The notes: generated from the sequence alone by a model not told the origin. A stretch of 64,000 bases of DNA from Mycobacteroides sp. CBMA 271 (GCF_009729205.1 NZ_VTHB01000007.1:1-64000), one strand, 5' to 3'; counted from the first letter of the stretch, positions 55,125-63,901 are shown. Program-made: numbers and translations.

Positions 55125-56386
55125 GCGCCGTCAGCCTCGGGGTGATCGTCGAGATCGACATCCAAATGCGACAAGTCGTGCCCCATCCGATCCCGCTTGG
55201 TGCGCAGGTAGCGGATGTTCTCAGAGTTGGCGCGCACCGGGAGGGGCACCCGCTCGATGATGTGCAGCCCGTAGCCGTCCAGCCCCACGCGCTTGGCGGG
55301 ATTGTTAGTCAACAATCGCATGGACTTCACACCCAGGTCGACCAAAATCTGTGCACCCAAACCGTAGTCGCGTGCATCGGCGGGCAGCCCGAGTTTCAGG
55401 TTGGCGTCCACGGTGTCCTCGCCCGCATCCTGCAGCTGATAGGCCTGCAGCTTGTGCATGAGTCCGATGCCGCGTCCCTCGTGACCGCGCATGTACAGCA
55501 CGATGCCGCGCCCCTCCTTGGCCACCAGCTCCATCGCCGCATCGAGCTGCGGACCGCAATCACAACGGCGCGAACCGAATACGTCGCCGGTCAGACACTC
55601 GGAGTGCACCCGCACCAACACATCGTTGCCGTCGTCGTCGGGGCCGGAGATATCCCCCAGCACCAGCGCGACGTGCTCCACCTCGTCATAGATGCTGGTG
55701 TAACCCACTGCACGGAACTCACCGTGCTGAGTGGGGATGCGCGCCTCGGCAATCCGCTCCACATGCTTCTCATGCTTGCGCCGCCACTCGATCAGATCCG
55801 CGATCGATACCAAGGCGAGGTTGTGTTCGTCGGCGAAGACCCGCAACTCCTCGGTCTGCGCCATGGCGCCTTCGTCCTTTTGGCTGACGATCTCGCAGAT
55901 CACCGCGGCGGGCCTCAGGCCCGCCAGTGTGGCCAGGTCGACCGAGGCCTCGGTGTGGCCGGGGCGTCGCAGCACCCCACCTTCCTTGGCGCGCAACGGC
56001 ACCACGTGGCCGGGCTTGGTGAAGTCATCCGGAGCACTTGTCCCATCGGCCAGCAGCCGCATGGTCGCCGCACGATCCGACGCTGAGATCCCGGTTCCGA
56101 TACCGTTTTTCGCGTCTACGGTGACCGTATATGCAGTGCCGTGTTTGTCCTGGTTGACGGCGTACTGGGGCAGCAGCCCAAGGCGATCGCAGTCCTCCCC
56201 GGCCAGCGGCACACAGAGGTATCCCGACGTGTACCTCACCATGAACGCCACCAGCTCTGGGGTGGCCATTTCCGCGGCGAAAATCAGATCGCCTTCGTTT
56301 TCCCGATCCTCATCGTCGACGACGACGATGGCCTTACCGGCGGCGATATCGGCGACAGCGCGTTCGATGCTGTCCAACCTGGTCAT
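55121..56386 (-). CDS. ribA2: Bifunctional DHBP synthase / GTP cyclohydrolase II (RibBA)
   Basis: A 421-residue fusion. The N-terminal DHBP synthase domain (1-200) has VDDEDRENEGDLIFAAEMAT and RPGHTEASVDLATLAG. The C-terminal GTP cyclohydrolase II domain (207-400) has RVHSECLTGDVFGSRRCDCG for zinc and YMRGHEGRGIGLMHKLQAY. It feeds both branches of riboflavin synthesis. No FMN riboswitch-like sequence is seen in the 101 bp before its start. Confidence 0.95.
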   Translation of the reverse strand: MTRLDSIERAVADIAAGKAIVVVDDEDRENEGDLIFAAEMATPELVAFMVRYTSGYLCVPLAGEDCDRLGLLPQYAVNQDKHGTAYTVTVDAKNGIGTGISASDRAATMRLLADGTSAPDDFTKPGHVVPLRAKEGGVLRRPGHTEASVDLATLAGLRPAAVICEIVSQKDEGAMAQTEELRVFADEHNLALVSIADLIEWRRKHEKHVERIAEARIPTQHGEFRAVGYTSIYDEVEHVALVLGDISGPDDDGNDVLVRVHSECLTGDVFGSRRCDCGPQLDAAMELVAKEGRGIVLYMRGHEGRGIGLMHKLQAYQLQDAGEDTVDANLKLGLPADARDYGLGAQILVDLGVKSMRLLTNNPAKRVGLDGYGLHIIERVPLPVRANSENIRYLRTKRDRMGHDLSHLDVDLDDHPEADGA

Positions 56387-56487
56387 TGGGGACCACTCTC
56401 GTTAGGGGCGTGTGGGCACTTCAAGTATGAACCACCGCGAATCAATTGATTCCGGCGCTGTTCACTCAGCGGACCTAGGGACGGGAC

Positions 56488-57081
56488 TCATCGGTGCTGA
56501 AGCAGGCGTTCGACGTACTTGGCGATGACATCCACCTCGAGATTGACCGTCGCACCTACCGGCGCGGATCCAAGCGTCGTTAGTCCCAGCGTCGTGGGGA
56601 TCAGCGACACCTCGAACCAGTCTCGGCCCAGCCCCGATACCGTCAAGGAGACCCCGTCGACCGTGATCGAGCCCTTTTCGACGACATATTTGGCCACCGA
56701 CTCGGGTAGCGCGACGCGCACAACCTCCCAGTTCTCGGACGGTGTGCGCGACAACACATTCCCGGTGCCGTCGACATGTCCCTGCACGATGTGCCCGCCG
56801 AGCCGGCTGTTGATCGCGGCGGCCCGCTCCAGATTGACCTTGGTACCGGTCACGATCTTGTCCAGGCTCGACCGCGACAGTGTCTCGCCCATCACGTCGG
56901 TGGTGAACACTCCGCCCGGGCGCACCTCGACCACCGTCAGGCAGACGCCGTTGACGGCGATCGAATCGCCATGTTTCGCATCCTCGACAACCAACGGGCC
57001 GAGCACGGTGAGACGGGCAGCGTCACCCAGATCTTCCCTGCCCAGAATCTCGCCGAGCTCCTCAACAATTCCGGTGAACAT
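56488..57081 (-). CDS. ribE: Riboflavin synthase alpha chain
   Basis: A 197-residue riboflavin synthase with two similar barrel halves. MFTGIVEELGEI opens the first, and the second begins near GGHIVQGHVDGTGNVL. Dismutation of lumazine gives riboflavin. It is called ribC in M. tuberculosis (Rv1412). It leads the ribE-ribBA-ribH-PH series on the minus strand, with a 101-bp gap to ribBA. Confidence 0.95.
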   Translation of the reverse strand: MFTGIVEELGEILGREDLGDAARLTVLGPLVVEDAKHGDSIAVNGVCLTVVEVRPGGVFTTDVMGETLSRSSLDKIVTGTKVNLERAAAINSRLGGHIVQGHVDGTGNVLSRTPSENWEVVRVALPESVAKYVVEKGSITVDGVSLTVSGLGRDWFEVSLIPTTLGLTTLGSAPVGATVNLEVDVIAKYVERLLQHR

Positions 57082-57111
57082 GGGACAAGACTAGAGCCAT
57101 CCAGTCTGCAC

Positions 57112-57666
57112 CTAGGCGTGCGTACCCGCCCGTGCGCAGGCCATCTGGGCGTTCTCGGCATCGGTATTGAGGTCGTTGGCCTTTCCGTTCACACCATCGA
57201 CCGGGGCCCGGACCCCCATGAGAATCATCAACTTGTTCGCGTTCATCGCCCACGAGCGCATCGGATCGGCGATCGACGGGTCCAGATCTGGGGTACTGGC
57301 GGCCTCATTTGCAAAAGAGGCCGCCTCACGCAATGCGGTCCGGCCGGTGCCATTACTCGACGCCACGTAGACGTCGCCGTAGTTGCCCTCCATGCCCGCC
57401 AGGTTGTTGGCGAAGTCGGAGTAGTTCGTGGACGCATAGTCGAGCGCGGTCGCGAACTTCGCGCAGGCCTCGACGGCCGCCGGCGTGGCACTATCCGAGA
57501 TCGCGGCGGGCGCGGACACCACAGCCGGACCGGGTGCGACAGCCGGCTGCTCCGTGGGGTCGGGCTGGTCGGGCTCCGCGTACGCCACCGGAACAACCGC
57601 CAAACCGAGGCCGAGCGCAACCAGCGTCGGCACAGCCGCCTTCCGACATAGATCTAGTGGCCTCAT
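57112..57666 (-). CDS. Secreted alpha-helical protein
   Basis: A 184-residue exported protein. The signal peptide (LCRKAAVPTLVALGLGLAVV) is followed by PVAYAEPDQ, with cleavage near residue 30. A Pro/Ala-rich linker precedes a helical domain with a Cys pair (VEACAKFATALDYAS and AENAQMACARAGTHA). The helical core has YSDFANNLAGMEGNYGDVYV. I do not recognise a functional family, but secreted proteins with this layout recur in mycobacteria. ATG 57666 follows GGAGAGG. A copper-type operator lies 185 bp upstream. Confidence 0.75.
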   Translation of the reverse strand: MRPLDLCRKAAVPTLVALGLGLAVVPVAYAEPDQPDPTEQPAVAPGPAVVSAPAAISDSATPAAVEACAKFATALDYASTNYSDFANNLAGMEGNYGDVYVASSNGTGRTALREAASFANEAASTPDLDPSIADPMRSWAMNANKLMILMGVRAPVDGVNGKANDLNTDAENAQMACARAGTHA

Positions 57667-58109
57667 CGATTCCTCTCCAGCTTCTCCTGGTGCGGGTCCG
57701 GCCGTGACCGTACCCGCATTTCCGTACGACGTCGCGTCGTGACGGCACCGACACCTGATAGTGAAGTGCGGAATTGTCATGAATATGAACCGTCGCTGAA
57801 CAACTGACGTACCGGATGAATTTCGACGGACCGTTGAAAAGTGTGCTGGATACCCCTACCGGGTAGGCCCAAATTATGTTGACGGTGAAGTAAAAACACC
57901 AGTGGGATTCGTCACAATCGCCGAGGCAGGAGGCATTTCGGGATTCGAATCACCGCGGTTGGAACGGTGTGTACCGACGTACGAAATGGATAGACATTGG
58001 GCGATAACTGTTGTCCGTCCATTAACCATCTCGCAACACAGCACCCCCAACATTCGCAGGGACAGCTTCCGCACAGCCATTACCACCAATCGAGAGGCGC
58101 CACCGCACC
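57667..58109. other. 443-bp gene-free region upstream of the porin genes
   Basis: No convincing gene is seen on either strand, only short frames with poor starts. It contains the RicR-type palindrome at 57851-57865, followed by an AT-rich stretch (AAATTATG). A long leader before the first porin gene is reminiscent of the long mspA upstream region. A TTCGAATC palindrome near 57940 resembles a tRNA T-loop but no tRNA can be folded. Confidence 0.6.
57851..57865. promoter_or_regulatory. RicR-type copper-responsive operator
   Basis: TACCC-CTACC-GGGTA is an exact match to the RicR consensus TACCC-N5-GGGTA, which controls copper-resistance genes in M. tuberculosis. It sits between the secreted helical protein gene (185 bp away, minus strand) and the first MspA-family gene (245 bp away, plus strand). 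No cysteine-rich mymT-like frame was found next to it. Confidence 0.6.
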
Positions 58110-58787
58110 ATGCTGAAAAGTCTTGTCACCCTGACTGCTGTCTGCGCGCTCGCCGCAACGGCGCCCCTCGCCCTGGCCGAACCCGGAGATGATCCGGCCC
58201 CCGTGCAGCCGGTCGCCGATGCGCCGCCTCCCCCGCCCGTCGACAATGGTGCGGTCGCCTCGGCCGAGCCGGGGACGCTCCAGACTCCCGACGGCTGGAT
58301 CCTTGCGGTCGCCGCGAAGGACGAGTCGCAGCTGCCGGTCGCCCCGCTGACCACCGCGCTGTCCTCGCGTGAATATCTGGTGGGTGGCACCTTCATCGGT
58401 GCGGTCAAGGGATCCGGTAAGACGAAGCTCGCGGGTGGCACGCTGGAGTCGGGTTACCAGATCGGTTGCGGCATCACCGGCGGCCCGGTGGAGCTCATGG
58501 GCGGTGTCGGCGTGACGCCACAGATCAGCCCCACGGGAATCCCGAGCATCGGTGGCTCGATCACCGGTCAGATCAAGGTCGGCCTGAAGCCGGGCACCGT
58601 GACCATCGTTCCGGTGAACAAGAAGGCCTTCGAGGGCACCACTACTCGGACCACCATCACCGGATTCCGCATCAAGATCGACGGTTGCGTCGGCCAGTCC
58701 TTCATCCGGTCATACGCGACATTCACCAGCTCGACCGACAACACCGATGACGTGGTCACCTACATGGGTGTCACCAAGGCCGTCTGA
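58110..58787 (+). CDS. MspA-family porin-like protein 1
   Basis: A 225-residue exported protein. The signal peptide is LKSLVTLTAVCALAATAPLA then LAEPGDD. A Pro-rich linker (30-50) is followed by a beta-rich MspA domain with TPDGWILAVAAKDESQLPVA, LSSREYLVGGTFIG and GGTLESGYQIGCGI. Two cysteines (GCGI and DGCVGQSF) distinguish it from pore-forming MspA, which has none. The acidic constriction residues of MspA are not evident, so pore function should not be assumed. AGAGG lies 12 bases before ATG 58110. The next gene is a tandem paralogue. Confidence 0.85.
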   Translation: MLKSLVTLTAVCALAATAPLALAEPGDDPAPVQPVADAPPPPPVDNGAVASAEPGTLQTPDGWILAVAAKDESQLPVAPLTTALSSREYLVGGTFIGAVKGSGKTKLAGGTLESGYQIGCGITGGPVELMGGVGVTPQISPTGIPSIGGSITGQIKVGLKPGTVTIVPVNKKAFEGTTTRTTITGFRIKIDGCVGQSFIRSYATFTSSTDNTDDVVTYMGVTKAV

Positions 58788-58855
58788 CGACGATGGATCT
58801 CACCCAGCCCGACTCTGCGTTCACCTCTAACCAGACCCCGAGAGGCGTCACCACC

Positions 58856-59551
58856 ATGTTCAAAACTCTTGCCACTCTGACCGCCGCCTGCGCCCTCGCG
58901 GCGACGGCCCCGCTGGCACTGGCTGACCCGGAGCCCGGACCGCCCCCCGCCCCCGCTGCTGCGGACGCCCCGCCGCCACCGGTCGATGGCGTTCCCGGCC
59001 CGCCGCCGGACAACGGCGTCGTCGGCTCCGAGGAGCCCAGCGTGGTCAAGACACCTGACGGATGGGTGCTGACGGTGGGCGCCAAGGACGAGACACAGCT
59101 GGCGATCCCTCCGCTCACTACCGCGTTGTCCTCGCGCGAGTATCTGTCCGGCGGCACCTTCACCGGCACCGCCAAGGGCGGCGGCGGCAAGCTGTCGGGC
59201 GGCACCCTGGAGGCGGGCTACCAGATCGGTTGCGGCATCTCGCTGAACACCGTCAAGCTCAACGGATCGATTGGCCTTTCCTCTTCGATCGGTCAGAGCG
59301 GCCTCGGCAACATCAGCATGCCCATTCAGGGCCAGATCGAGGTGCACCCGCAGCCCGGTGAGGTCATCAACGTCTCCGTGGACAAGAAGAAGTACAAGGG
59401 CAGCGAGGTGCGTATCACTCTCAAGGACGTGCACATCAAGATCGACGGCTGCATCGGCCAGTCGTTCCTCCGCTCGTACGCGGTGCTGACTAGCTCGTCC
59501 AAGGACAACGACGATATCGTCGGCTACTACGGCGTGACGAAGACCGTCTAG
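58856..59551 (+). CDS. MspA-family porin-like protein 2
   Basis: A 231-residue tandem paralogue: the signal peptide FKTLATLTAACALAATAPLA then LADPEPG, a longer Pro-rich linker (DAPPPPVDGVPGPPPDNGVV), and the MspA domain with LSSREYLSGGTFTG and GGTLEAGYQIGCGI. The same two cysteines are present. ATG 58856 is chosen over an in-frame ATG at 58793 because the signal peptide then begins normally and AGAGG is 10 bases upstream. Both genes carry nearly the same short leader before their ATG. They are probably co-transcribed. Confidence 0.85.
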   Translation: MFKTLATLTAACALAATAPLALADPEPGPPPAPAAADAPPPPVDGVPGPPPDNGVVGSEEPSVVKTPDGWVLTVGAKDETQLAIPPLTTALSSREYLSGGTFTGTAKGGGGKLSGGTLEAGYQIGCGISLNTVKLNGSIGLSSSIGQSGLGNISMPIQGQIEVHPQPGEVINVSVDKKKYKGSEVRITLKDVHIKIDGCIGQSFLRSYAVLTSSSKDNDDIVGYYGVTKTV

Positions 59552-59594
59552 TCCCGACAGTCTGACTGAGTACACCTACGGAAGAGGCGCAGCC

Positions 59595-60284
59595 ATGCAG
59601 AACCCCGATCGTCCGTCCATCATGCAGATCGGGGTGGCTGCGGCTCTTGCCGCGGGTGTGCTTCTCGGCTCCGCGGCCACCGCAGCCGCCGAACCCGAGC
59701 CCGTGGAGCCCGGTGCGCCGGCCCCCGCTGCCGCTCCGCTTCCGCCGGGGCCTCCGGCTCCCCCGCCGCCCTCGCAGATCGGCAACCCGCTCGCCCTGAC
59801 CGGAACCGAACAGGGTCCCGGTGGTCTCCCGCAGAACATGCAAATCGTGGGCAACGCGAATCTGATCGGCCAGAACGCAACACCAGCGGCCCCGGGAAGC
59901 AATGCCCCGGTCGTCACTCCCGGCACCAACGCCCTGAACAACCAGTACCTGCTACCGCAGAACCTCAAGCCCGCAGAACCAGGCAAGGGTGAGATGCGCG
60001 GCGTCCAACCCGGTGAAGAGAACGCGGATATCAGCGGAGGCGATTACCTGCACCGGCTTTGGAGTGACTACCAGGACGGCCAGCTCAAGGGCGGGTTGTT
60101 GGGTAGGCGTCCGAAGGATGAGCTGAGCCAGCCACTCCCCGACACGGCCCCGCCCCCCGGCACTCGGATTCCGGGCCTCGACTCCGACTCACAGGGCCCC
60201 GCACCCGAGCACTGGGGTCCGGAGCCCACCATGTCGCCGCCACCGCCTCCCCAGGTACCGGCCCCGCCTGCACCTGGGGCCTAG
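59595..60284 (+). CDS. Proline-rich exported protein
   Basis: A 229-residue exported protein with a signal peptide (IMQIGVAAALAAGVLLGSAA) cleaved around residue 32. Pro-rich segments flank a central low-complexity Asn/Gly/Pro region (GTEQGPGGLPQNMQIVGNAN) and a short conserved-looking stretch GGDYLHRLWSDYQDGQLKGG. Proline content suggests an extended cell-wall protein. The gene follows the MspA pair by 43 bp on the same strand, so a shared transcript and envelope role are likely. Function is unknown. Confidence 0.75.
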   Translation: MQNPDRPSIMQIGVAAALAAGVLLGSAATAAAEPEPVEPGAPAPAAAPLPPGPPAPPPPSQIGNPLALTGTEQGPGGLPQNMQIVGNANLIGQNATPAAPGSNAPVVTPGTNALNNQYLLPQNLKPAEPGKGEMRGVQPGEENADISGGDYLHRLWSDYQDGQLKGGLLGRRPKDELSQPLPDTAPPPGTRIPGLDSDSQGPAPEHWGPEPTMSPPPPPQVPAPPAPGA

Positions 60285-60287
60285 CCG

Positions 60288-60950
60288 CTATCTCCGAAGC
60301 GCCTTGCGCGCCAGATAGTTTCCGGCGAACTGAGCCGCCTGTACCAGCACGATGATGATGACTGTCGACACGATGGTCACCTGCCAATTGAAGCGCTGGT
60401 ATCCCTGCACAATCGCGAAATCGCCGAGGCCGCCACCGCCGACCAAGCCCGCCATGGCAGACATGTCGACGATGCCGATCAGTACGAATGTGTAGCCGAG
60501 AATCAACGGCCCCAAGGCTTCTGGTACTAGTAGCGTCACGACAATGCGCAGTGGGCCAGCACCGACGGCGCGCGCAGCCTCAATAACGCCTGGGTCGATG
60601 GTCACCAGGTTCTGTTCGACGATGCGGGCGATCGCGAAGGACGCCGCGACGACCATCACGAACACCACCGCGTTGGTGCCGATCGTGGTCCCCACGACCC
60701 CTAGGGTGATCGGCCCGAGCGCGGCGATCAGCACCACGAACGGGATGGGTCGAACAATGTTCACCACGATGTTCAGCAGCGTGTGAAACACCCGGCTCTG
60801 CAGGAGCCCACCAGATCTAGTGGTGTACAACAGCATTCCCAGTCCCAGACCGATCACACCACCCGCCAGCAGCGTGAGCGTCACCATGTACACGGTGTCG
60901 CCGAAGGCCTCGAACAGCTGCGGGCGGAGACGGTCCCAGTTCGTTGTCAT
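60288..60950 (-). CDS. metI: Methionine ABC transporter permease
   Basis: A 220-residue MetI permease with five membrane helices and the cytoplasmic EAA-like loop EAARAVGAGPLRIVVTLLVP, preceded by NLVTIDPGV. With MetN and MetQ it imports D/L-methionine. The ATGA overlap with metN shows coupling. It is the last gene of the set and converges with the proline-rich exported protein gene. Confidence 0.93.
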   Translation of the reverse strand: MTTNWDRLRPQLFEAFGDTVYMVTLTLLAGGVIGLGLGMLLYTTRSGGLLQSRVFHTLLNIVVNIVRPIPFVVLIAALGPITLGVVGTTIGTNAVVFVMVVAASFAIARIVEQNLVTIDPGVIEAARAVGAGPLRIVVTLLVPEALGPLILGYTFVLIGIVDMSAMAGLVGGGGLGDFAIVQGYQRFNWQVTIVSTVIIIVLVQAAQFAGNYLARKALRR

Positions 60951-61972
60951 CGCGCCACCCGGTGAACAGTCGTCACCGCGGACAAGTCGGAGACAATCTG
61001 CGTCACGTGTCCATCGGGCCCGTCGAGTGCGAGCGTGAGGTTTCCGAAAGCGCGCGATTGCAGGGTCGCAATGCCGCCGTACACCACCTCGAAGCGGACC
61101 CCCAGTTCGGTGGCGTGCGCCAGCGCGGGGCCGATCTGCACACCCGCGCCGATCTCGACCGAAACGATACTTCCCTTGTGCTGCTGAATAATTCGGGCAA
61201 TGTCCGCGGTGCCGGGGACGTTCTGCAGCACCGTGCCGACGAATCGCTTACCGGCCTCGCTTTGCGGCGCGGAGAACACGTCGAACACGCTTCCGACCTC
61301 GACGACCCTGCCCTCGGCGAGCACCGCGACACGATCGGCGACGGTACGCACCACATCCATTTCGTGGGTGATCACGACGATGGTGACCCCGAACTCGTCG
61401 TTGACGGCACGAAGCAGTTGCAGCACATCGGCGGTGGTGTCCGGGTCCAGGGCACTGGTGGCCTCATCGGCCAACAGAATCGACGGTGAAGTGGCCAACG
61501 CCCGAGCAATGCCGACGCGTTGTTTCTGCCCGCCGGAGAGCTGATCGGGATAGCTCGTCGCCTTGTCGGCCAACCCGACGAAGTCCAATAGCTCGGCCAC
61601 CCGCGCGTTGCGCTTCGCGGCCGGCCATCCGGCCACCCGCAGCGGATAGGCGATGTTACCCGCCACGGTACGAGACCCGAACAGATTGAACTGCTGAAAG
61701 ATCATACCGACATCGGTACGGAGACGCCGTAATTCGCTTTCCCCCAACGCATTCACCTCAGCACCGTCCACCACGATGCGCCCCGAGGTGGGCCGCTCCA
61801 ACCCGTTGATGAGTCGAACCAGCGTGCTCTTACCCGCACCCGAGTAGCCGATCATCGCGAAGACTTCACCGGCGGCGATATCGAGCGACACCTCGTCGAC
61901 CGCGGTGATGGTCTTCTTGCCTAACCGGAAGGTCTTGGTGACGCGTTCGAACTGGATCAGCGGCTCGGTCAC
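60947..61972 (-). CDS. metN: Methionine ABC transporter ATP-binding protein
   Basis: A 341-residue MetN. Walker A is GYSGAGKST, the signature LSGGQKQRVGIARAL, and Walker B with Glu SILLADEATSALDP. The C-terminal NIL-type regulatory domain (about 250-330) senses methionine and inhibits transport in homologues. GTG 61972 overlaps the metQ stop by four bases. The 16 in-frame codons upstream are metQ in another frame. Confidence 0.94.
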   Translation of the reverse strand: MTEPLIQFERVTKTFRLGKKTITAVDEVSLDIAAGEVFAMIGYSGAGKSTLVRLINGLERPTSGRIVVDGAEVNALGESELRRLRTDVGMIFQQFNLFGSRTVAGNIAYPLRVAGWPAAKRNARVAELLDFVGLADKATSYPDQLSGGQKQRVGIARALATSPSILLADEATSALDPDTTADVLQLLRAVNDEFGVTIVVITHEMDVVRTVADRVAVLAEGRVVEVGSVFDVFSAPQSEAGKRFVGTVLQNVPGTADIARIIQQHKGSIVSVEIGAGVQIGPALAHATELGVRFEVVYGGIATLQSRAFGNLTLALDGPDGHVTQIVSDLSAVTTVHRVAR

Positions 61973-62835
61973 TTCTCGGCACGAATCTGGTCTTGAATCC
62001 TCGCCAAAATCGCCGCGCAATCCGCGCCGCTCTTGTTCACCGTGCGCTGAGTCCCCTTACTTTCCTTGGCATATGCGTCGGTGACCGCCCGGGAATGGAA
62101 CACCTCGATGAGTCTTTGGTACGTGGGGTTGTCCTTCTCCTCGGCGCGCGCGACAAGGACATTGATGTACGGCTCCGCGGCCGCACTGGCCGGATCATCG
62201 GAGTAGAGCGCACTTTTCGGATCAATATTCGATTGCGCCAAATAGGTGTTGTTGATGACGGCACCGTCGATCGAGGTGAGGGACAACGCTGTCTGAGCCG
62301 CGTCCACCAACGTGACGGTGACCCTGGAGGCACCTTTGTCGATGTCGGCGGTGCTCGGTGTCCTGCGTCCGCCCGTGAGAGCGATGAGACCGGCAGCCTT
62401 CAATACGAACAGAGCGCGCGCCTGATTCGGCGGGTCGTTGGGGATGGCGATCTGTCCACCTTGCGGGATATCCGCGATCGCCTTGTATTTCTGCGAGTAC
62501 AGCCCCAGCGGCACGATGTAGGTGGCGCCAACAGGTACAAGCGTTGCATTATCGGCGACGTTGTATTCAGCCAGGAAACGCAGATGCTGAAATAAATTCA
62601 CATCGATCTGCTTCTGAGTAAGGGCCACGTTAGGCTGGCTGAAGTCCGTGAAGTTGGTAGTGACGAGCGTGATTCCCGCTTTGCGCGCCTCGTCGACGAA
62701 GACGTCCCAGGACTCTTTCCCCGCCTCGCTAGTGCCAATACGCACGATGTTTCCTCCGCCATCATTGCCGGCAGAGCATGCGACACCGCCTACGACTGTC
62801 GCGAATACGGCGAGTGCAATGACAAAGCGCTTCAC
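61969..62835 (-). CDS. metQ: Methionine-binding lipoprotein
   Basis: A 288-residue NlpA/MetQ-family lipoprotein. The signal ends GVACSAG (Cys20). The binding domain has KQIDVNLFQHLRFLAEYN, IPNDPPNQARALFVLKAAGL and GAVINNTYLAQSNIDP. It delivers methionine to MetNI. GTG 62835 is chosen for its GAAGG five bases upstream; an earlier in-frame start would place 16 polar residues before the signal peptide. Two inverted repeats lie upstream. Confidence 0.93.
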   Translation of the reverse strand: MKRFVIALAVFATVVGGVACSAGNDGGGNIVRIGTSEAGKESWDVFVDEARKAGITLVTTNFTDFSQPNVALTQKQIDVNLFQHLRFLAEYNVADNATLVPVGATYIVPLGLYSQKYKAIADIPQGGQIAIPNDPPNQARALFVLKAAGLIALTGGRRTPSTADIDKGASRVTVTLVDAAQTALSLTSIDGAVINNTYLAQSNIDPKSALYSDDPASAAAEPYINVLVARAEEKDNPTYQRLIEVFHSRAVTDAYAKESKGTQRTVNKSGADCAAILARIQDQIRAEK

Positions 62836-62861
62836 ATCGGCCTTCCATAATTCAGCGTGAT

Positions 62862-62905
62862 CACAATGGTTGACATTGTGCAATTACTGAGGCCTCAGCA
62901 AATTG
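62862..62905. promoter_or_regulatory. Two stacked inverted repeats upstream of metQ
   Basis: CACAATG-N5-CATTGTG (62862-62880) is perfect. Next to it CAATT-A-CTGAGGCCTCAG-CA-AATTG (62881-62905) has a perfect 12-bp core and matching flanks with one bulged base. A TATAAA (-10-like, minus strand) at 62907-62912 lies just upstream, so both repeats would be at or after the transcription start. Likely a repressor binding region for metQNI. Confidence 0.55.
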
Positions 62906-62980
62906 TTTTATAGCCCCAGAACGGCGCCACAGTACCAGAATGGAAAGTGCACTGCGCCCTATGAAAAGGGCCAGCGGACG

Positions 62981-63766
62981 TTAGGACGCTGCGGGAGGCG
63001 CGGCAGGCGCAGGGGCGGGCGATGCGACAGGTGCAGCGGGCAGCTCGGGGCCACCGTTACCGGGGCCGGCGGCCGGAATCTGCGTTTCCAACTGCGACTG
63101 CATCTGCGCCGAGATCGCCGACCACGACATGGCCGCGGGCTTGCCTCCCCAGCGCAACGAGTAAATACCGACCAACAACGCCTGGCCGGGCTGGGTGATG
63201 GTGTACACCGGCCCACCCGAATCTCCGTGTTGCCCAGCGACATCGGCCATGGTGAACCAACCGTTGTTGACCGCGTCGACCTTGCCGCAGGTTTCCCCGG
63301 ACACTGAACCCATCAAACAGACCGGCAGTCCCTGCTCGGGTCCGGCGTTCTGAGCCATCCGCAGCTGCAACCCGTTGGGCATGGTGCTGCTCAGTTCCAC
63401 GCCGGCCGCGAAGGTGATGCCCTCGTAGTCCGAGACGAAGTCGCCGGGGCCGATCGACCCGCCGGTTGGCATGTTGCGACTCATCAACAGCACCTCACCG
63501 ATGCGGTTTCCGCCGAGGTCGGTTACTGATCCGGTGGCATTGCAATGACCAGCCGTAAGGCCGATACGAGATGCCGGGTCGACGTAGCCAAGGGTGCAAC
63601 GACTGTCCCCTTGAACAATCGACATGCCCGGGTAAGCGACGATCTTGGTGGGAGTTTCGGTGGCCGGATCGGCAGCGGAAAGCGCAGGTGAAGCAACCAG
63701 AACACCGGCAGCCGCAGCGACCGCGGCCACACTGCATGCCAGAGCTCTGCTCACGTTTTTCACCAC
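62981..63766 (-). CDS. Exported trypsin-like serine protease
   Basis: A 261-residue exported protein with a signal peptide (ALACSVAAVAAAAGVLVASP) cleaved near residue 32. The chymotrypsin fold is shown by LTAGHCNATG (His74), GDSGGPVY with the nucleophilic Ser, and the Cys pair 57/75. The catalytic Asp is probably in GDFVSDYEGITF. The C-terminal tail is Pro/Ala-rich. It resembles mycobacterial secreted proteases such as Rv1815. GTG 63766 follows GAGG by seven bases; GTG 63763 is an adjacent alternative. Confidence 0.86.
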   Translation of the reverse strand: MVKNVSRALACSVAAVAAAAGVLVASPALSAADPATETPTKIVAYPGMSIVQGDSRCTLGYVDPASRIGLTAGHCNATGSVTDLGGNRIGEVLLMSRNMPTGGSIGPGDFVSDYEGITFAAGVELSSTMPNGLQLRMAQNAGPEQGLPVCLMGSVSGETCGKVDAVNNGWFTMADVAGQHGDSGGPVYTITQPGQALLVGIYSLRWGGKPAAMSWSAISAQMQSQLETQIPAAGPGNGGPELPAAPVASPAPAPAAPPAAS

Positions 63767-63901
63767 AACCCGCCCTCGGTTGACTAGCCCGCCCTGCAAA
63801 TGAGCATGGCGCCGGACTGCTGAGGTGTCAATTTGATCGCCAGCAACACCGCCGTGTCGCGAGCCTCCCAGCCGTCTGCCAGAGCCTCTACGATCGGACG
63901 C

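Noticed and set aside
56387..56487. FMN riboswitch before ribBA
   Set aside because: The conserved core sequences of the RFN element are absent from this 101-bp stretch.
57667..57850. MymT-like copper metallothionein next to the RicR-type site
   Set aside because: No short cysteine-rich frame was found on either strand near the site.
57925..57965. Possible tRNA T-arm (GATTCGAATC) upstream of the first MspA gene
   Set aside because: Only three of five stem pairs form and no matching acceptor, D or anticodon arms are found on either strand.
57902..58192. Plus-strand 96-codon frame overlapping the first MspA start
   Set aside because: It runs into the MspA gene in another frame, has no convincing ribosome-binding site and its residue usage is not protein-like.
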